Shown: positions 61,249 to 64,000 of the stretch, one piece after another
Numbering within the stretch: position 1 is the first letter of the stretch
Layout of the letters: every line of letters begins with the position of its first letter
Source of the DNA: Streptomyces sp. H39-S7
Lineage (GTDB): Bacteria; Actinomycetota; Actinomycetes; Streptomycetales; Streptomycetaceae
Assembly (NCBI RefSeq): GCF_027158205.1
Contig: NZ_JAPVLU010000024.1
Span: 1-64,000 of the forward strand
DNA: 64,000 bases
Reading direction: 5' to 3'
Program-made: the position numbers and the translations under genes
The notes under the pieces: model-generated
The model's database searches: none
What the model was told of the DNA's origin: nothing
Seen by the model: only the letters and a program-made list of their open reading frames with translations

Positions 61249-63146
61249 TGTCCGACATCGGCTTCTCCAACATCCTCACGGTGCAGATCGCCGGCACGAA
61301 GCTCAAGTCCCCGGAGAACAGGAAACTGGTCGCGGGCCGGGTCGACTTCGGCGCGGGTGTGCCCGGCGCGTTCCAGCTCACCTTCCGCGACGAGAAGAAG
61401 GACATCCTCGCCAAGCTGAACGTCGAGATCGGCGTGCCCGTGGTCATCGCGCCCCTCTCCGACGGCAAGGGCACGCCGCTGATCACCGGAGAGGTCACCG
61501 CGCTGGAGACCGACTACGACCGCACCGGCACCTTCACCATCATCCGCGGTTACGACAAGGGCCACCGCATGCTGCGGCAGCGCAGGGTCGCGGCGTACAA
61601 GAACAAGACCGCCACCGAGATCGCCGTCGAGTTGGCGCGCAAGAGCGGCCTTCCGATGGGGAAGACCCAACCGACGAAGGGCCAGTACGAGTTCATCAGC
61701 CAGGCCAACGTCACCGACTGGGACTTCGTCCAGCGGCTCGCGGACGAGAACGAGATGGTGATGTCCATCAACTCGAGGGGCAGATTCCAGTTCGTCAAGC
61801 GGCAACGGGCGGCGCTGGCTCCCCCGGAAGGTATGCCGGGCAAACAGAGCGCGTTCGTCCTCAAGGGCGGCGAGGAGATCCTGCGCTGCCGCGCGGCGAT
61901 CACCTCGGCCGATCAGGTGACCGCAGTCGAGGCGCGTGGCTGGAACGTCACCACCAAGCGGCCCCTCGTCTACAAGGCGCCCGCTCTGGACAACCCGGGC
62001 TACGCCATCGGTGCGAAGCCGTCGCAGGCGTCCAAGACGTTCGGCAAGGCCGAGCTCGTCGAGACCGGCACGCCCTACGACAAGCTGGACGAGGTCAAAC
62101 ACGCCGCCGACGCCCTGTCGGACGACGTGACCTCCTCCTTCGCCGAGGTGGAGATCACGGCGCGCGGCAACACCGAACTGCGGCCCGGCGTCGCCGTCAC
62201 CCTCAAGGACGTCGGCAAGCCGTTCCAGGGCAAGTACACGATCACGGCCGCCCGCCACACCTTCGGCGACCAGGAGCACTACCAGACGTTCCTGGACGTC
62301 AGCGGGCGTCAGTGGCGTTCGCTGTACGGGCTCACCTCCGGAGGCGGCGGGGCGGGTCCGGCCAGGCTGCCGAGCGTCGCCAACGCCCTGGTCACCGATA
62401 TCAAGGACCCGTTGAGGCAGGGCAGGGTCAAGCTGAAGTTCCCGTGGCTGGACGACATGTACGTCAGCGACTGGACCCGGACCGTCCAGTTCGGCGGGGC
62501 CAAGGGCGGCAGCATGATCTCCCCGGACGTCGACGACGAGGTGCTGGTGGCGTTCGACCGCGGCGCCCTGGACCACCCGTACGTCATCGGCGGGCTGTAC
62601 AACGGCGTCGACAAACCGGACCCCGTCGACGTGCCGGTGTACGACCCGACGCGCGGCAAGGTCACCCGGCGCACCTTGGCCGACCGCAGCAACAACCGCA
62701 TCGACCTGCTCGACCAGAGCGTCGGCCTCAAGCGCGGGGTGCGGCTCTCCACCGGCGACGACCGGCTCACCATCAATCTGGACCGGACGAGGACCGAGAT
62801 CGTCGTGGACAGCAAGGGAAAGGTCTCCATCAGAGGGTCCGCCGCCGTGGCCATCAACGCGGGCGGCAATCTCTCGCTGAACGCGGTGGGTTCCGTGACG
62901 ATCCGCAGCGGCGGCCTGATGAACATCAACGCGGGGACCACCCTCTCCGTGAACTCGGGCGGTGTCGCGTCCGTGGCCGCCGGCGGGGCGCTCACCCTGA
63001 GGGCCGGTGCGGCCATGTCCTTGACGGCGGGTGTCTCCCTGCAGATGACCGCTGCCATCAACATCGGCCTGCAAGCGGCCACGATCAAGTCCACCGGCCT
63101 CCTCACCTCCAACCTGAAGCCGGTGCTGACCGTGGGGGGAATCTGA
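61248..63146 (+). CDS. CIS VgrG-like spike protein (Afp8-like)
   Basis: 632 aa, ATG 61248. The N-terminal part is a phage gp27/VgrG-type hub (FQLTFRDEKKDILAKL, TDWDFVQRLADENEMVM). An OB-fold gp5-like domain with VANALVTDIKDPLRQGRVKLKFPW and a WTRTVQFGGAKGGSM region follows near 380-470. From about 500 the beta-helical needle reads INAGGNLSLNAVGSVTI-type repeats. It forms the puncturing tip. No added effector domain is fused at the end. Confidence 0.9.
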   Translation: MSDIGFSNILTVQIAGTKLKSPENRKLVAGRVDFGAGVPGAFQLTFRDEKKDILAKLNVEIGVPVVIAPLSDGKGTPLITGEVTALETDYDRTGTFTIIRGYDKGHRMLRQRRVAAYKNKTATEIAVELARKSGLPMGKTQPTKGQYEFISQANVTDWDFVQRLADENEMVMSINSRGRFQFVKRQRAALAPPEGMPGKQSAFVLKGGEEILRCRAAITSADQVTAVEARGWNVTTKRPLVYKAPALDNPGYAIGAKPSQASKTFGKAELVETGTPYDKLDEVKHAADALSDDVTSSFAEVEITARGNTELRPGVAVTLKDVGKPFQGKYTITAARHTFGDQEHYQTFLDVSGRQWRSLYGLTSGGGGAGPARLPSVANALVTDIKDPLRQGRVKLKFPWLDDMYVSDWTRTVQFGGAKGGSMISPDVDDEVLVAFDRGALDHPYVIGGLYNGVDKPDPVDVPVYDPTRGKVTRRTLADRSNNRIDLLDQSVGLKRGVRLSTGDDRLTINLDRTRTEIVVDSKGKVSIRGSAAVAINAGGNLSLNAVGSVTIRSGGLMNINAGTTLSVNSGGVASVAAGGALTLRAGAAMSLTAGVSLQMTAAINIGLQAATIKSTGLLTSNLKPVLTVGGI

Positions 63147-63589
63147 TGGCAGAACAGTTCGTCGGCTCCGGATGGGCGTTCCCGCTGCGCATCAGCCCCA
63201 CCGGCGGTATCGCCCTGGTCAGCGGGGAACGCGAGGTCGAGGAGGCCATCCGGCTCGTCCTGTCCACCGCGCCCGGAGAACGGCCGATGCGCCCCGAGTT
63301 CGGCTGCGCCATCCACGACATGGTCTTCGCGCCCGTCAACGAGGCCACTGCGGGCCGCATCCAGCACGAGGTGCACAGTTGCCTGGACCGCTGGGAACCG
63401 CGCATCGAGGTGGATGACGTCGCGGTGACGGCCGGCGCGGAGGACGGTGTGCTCTTCATCGACGTCCGCTACTCGATCACGGGCACCAACAACCCGCGCA
63501 GCCTGGTCTTCCCGTTCTACGTGATCCCCTCCCACGACGGGCCCGAGGGGTCCGGCACGCCCGACGAGCACCTTGGAAGCGACCGCTGA
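63146..63589 (+). CDS. CIS baseplate gp25/gpW-like protein (Afp9-like)
   Basis: 147 aa, ATG 63146 within the previous stop (TGATG). It has GWAFPLRISPTGGIALVSGE, EAIRLVLSTAPGERPMRPEFGCAIHD and EPRIEVDDVAV, the gp25 lysozyme-like baseplate wedge signatures (the EPRI motif). It connects sheath and baseplate. The stop overlaps the next start. Confidence 0.9.
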   Translation: MAEQFVGSGWAFPLRISPTGGIALVSGEREVEEAIRLVLSTAPGERPMRPEFGCAIHDMVFAPVNEATAGRIQHEVHSCLDRWEPRIEVDDVAVTAGAEDGVLFIDVRYSITGTNNPRSLVFPFYVIPSHDGPEGSGTPDEHLGSDR

Positions 63590-64000
63590 TGGCACTGCCC
63601 TCCCCGAACCTCGACGACCGGCGCTTCCAGCAGTTCGTCGACGACGCCAAGCGCTACATCCAGCAGCGCGCCCCCGAGTGGACCGACCACAACGTCTCCG
63701 ACCCGGGCGTGACCCTCGTCGAGACGGTCGCCCACATGGCCGACCAGATCGTCTACCGGCTCAACCGGGTGCCCGAGAAGAACCACCTCGCGTTCCTGGA
63801 CCTCATCGGGATCACCCTCTTCCCCCCTTCCGCGGCGCGCGCCGATGTCACGTTCTGGCTGTCGGCGCCGCAACAGCAGCCCGTCGTGCTCGCGACGGGC
63901 ACCGAGGTCGCCACGGTCCGTACCCAGACCGAGGACGCGGTGGTGTTCGCCACCGAGCGCGAACTCACCGTGGTGCCCTGCGAGCTGTCGTACCTCGTGG
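63589..64000 (+). CDS. CIS baseplate J-like protein (Afp11-like), cut by the window end
   Basis: ATG 63589 in TGATG with the gp25 stop; 137 codons are visible and the frame is still open. ALPSPNLDDRRFQQFVDDAK, DPGVTLVETVAHMADQIVYRLNRVPEKNHLAFLDLIG and the ATGTEVATVRT region match the N-terminus of putative baseplate-assembly proteins of the Afp11/gpJ type. The rest lies beyond the window, as presumably do the later CIS genes. Confidence 0.88.
   Translation, partial: MALPSPNLDDRRFQQFVDDAKRYIQQRAPEWTDHNVSDPGVTLVETVAHMADQIVYRLNRVPEKNHLAFLDLIGITLFPPSAARADVTFWLSAPQQQPVVLATGTEVATVRTQTEDAVVFATERELTVVPCELSYLV

Noticed and set aside
60585-63074. 829-aa minus-strand open frame over the spike gene
   Set aside because: Shadow of the VgrG-like and LysM genes, with compositional bias only.
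1-64000. CRISPR array, tRNA, rRNA, integrase or insertion sequence
   Set aside because: No spaced repeat array, cloverleaf, rRNA-like stretch or transposase/integrase motif was seen; the tandem repeats present are short and unspaced.

Overview
The window reads as a chromosomal segment of a high-GC actinomycete, almost certainly Streptomyces or a close relative. Codon usage has strong third-position G/C bias, GTG and TTG starts are common, and the gene families are streptomycete: SpoIIE/GAF/HATPase phosphatase-kinase proteins, LAL and TrmB-LuxR regulators, the Fxs peptide system, and a Streptomyces-type contractile injection system (CIS). No rRNA, tRNA, CRISPR array, transposase or integrase was recognised.

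Layout. 0-5 kb: remnant of a secreted alpha/beta-hydrolase, RNA 2',3'-cyclic phosphodiesterase (thpR), a winged-helix/methyltransferase protein, then an AurF-like diiron oxygenase with its own ferredoxin/flavin reductase. 5-13.6 kb: STAND ATPase regulator with a SnoaL-like partner, an expansin-like secreted protein, three membrane proteins (one GAP family), a trypsin-co-occurring-domain protein, a HAD hydrolase and a VOC protein. 13.6-18.7 kb: a deleted/frameshifted GAF-PP2C gene facing a large PAS-GAF-PP2C-HATPase protein whose phosphatase site is itself degenerate, then an alpha/beta hydrolase.

18.7-27.5 kb: an Fxs operon on the minus strand in the order fxsA-fxsB-aac(3)-like-fxsC-fxsT. fxsA is a 56-codon precursor gene too short for a standard ORF cutoff; its product ends in F-D-S-C-L. 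A perfect 16-bp GC hairpin lies between precursor and maturase. 27.6-29.0 kb: a convergent SLATT (DUF4231) and SLOG pair, a predicted nucleotide-sensing/membrane-effector module. 29.2-34.2 kb: an arsenic island (ArsI-type VOC, FAD monooxygenase, two ArsR regulators, ACR3 pump, ArsC, ArsN1-type acetyltransferase). 34.3-40.1 kb: a TrmB-LuxR regulator divergent from a set of four exported proteins, two esterases flanking two trypsin-fold proteases. 40.3-43.0 kb: aldo/keto reductase with divergent XRE regulator, and a Thr/Pro-rich lipoprotein-like protein.

43.2-64 kb: a CIS locus. A DUF4157 protein with an uncharacterised C-terminal domain (candidate cargo) comes first. Two divergent LuxR-type regulators follow, then the cap-like DUF4255 protein, AAA+ ATPase, a reverse-strand single-pass membrane protein that may be CisA-like, sheath, tube, small baseplate-associated proteins (one of only 52 aa), a 1208-aa disordered protein full of VQR motifs, tube initiator, LysM protein, VgrG-like spike, gp25 and a baseplate J protein cut by the window end. 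Genes are linked by TGATG/GTGA overlaps. The VQR motif recurs in the DUF4157 protein, which suggests a shared docking or processing signal. Three different short tandem repeats lie in the CIS intergenic gaps.
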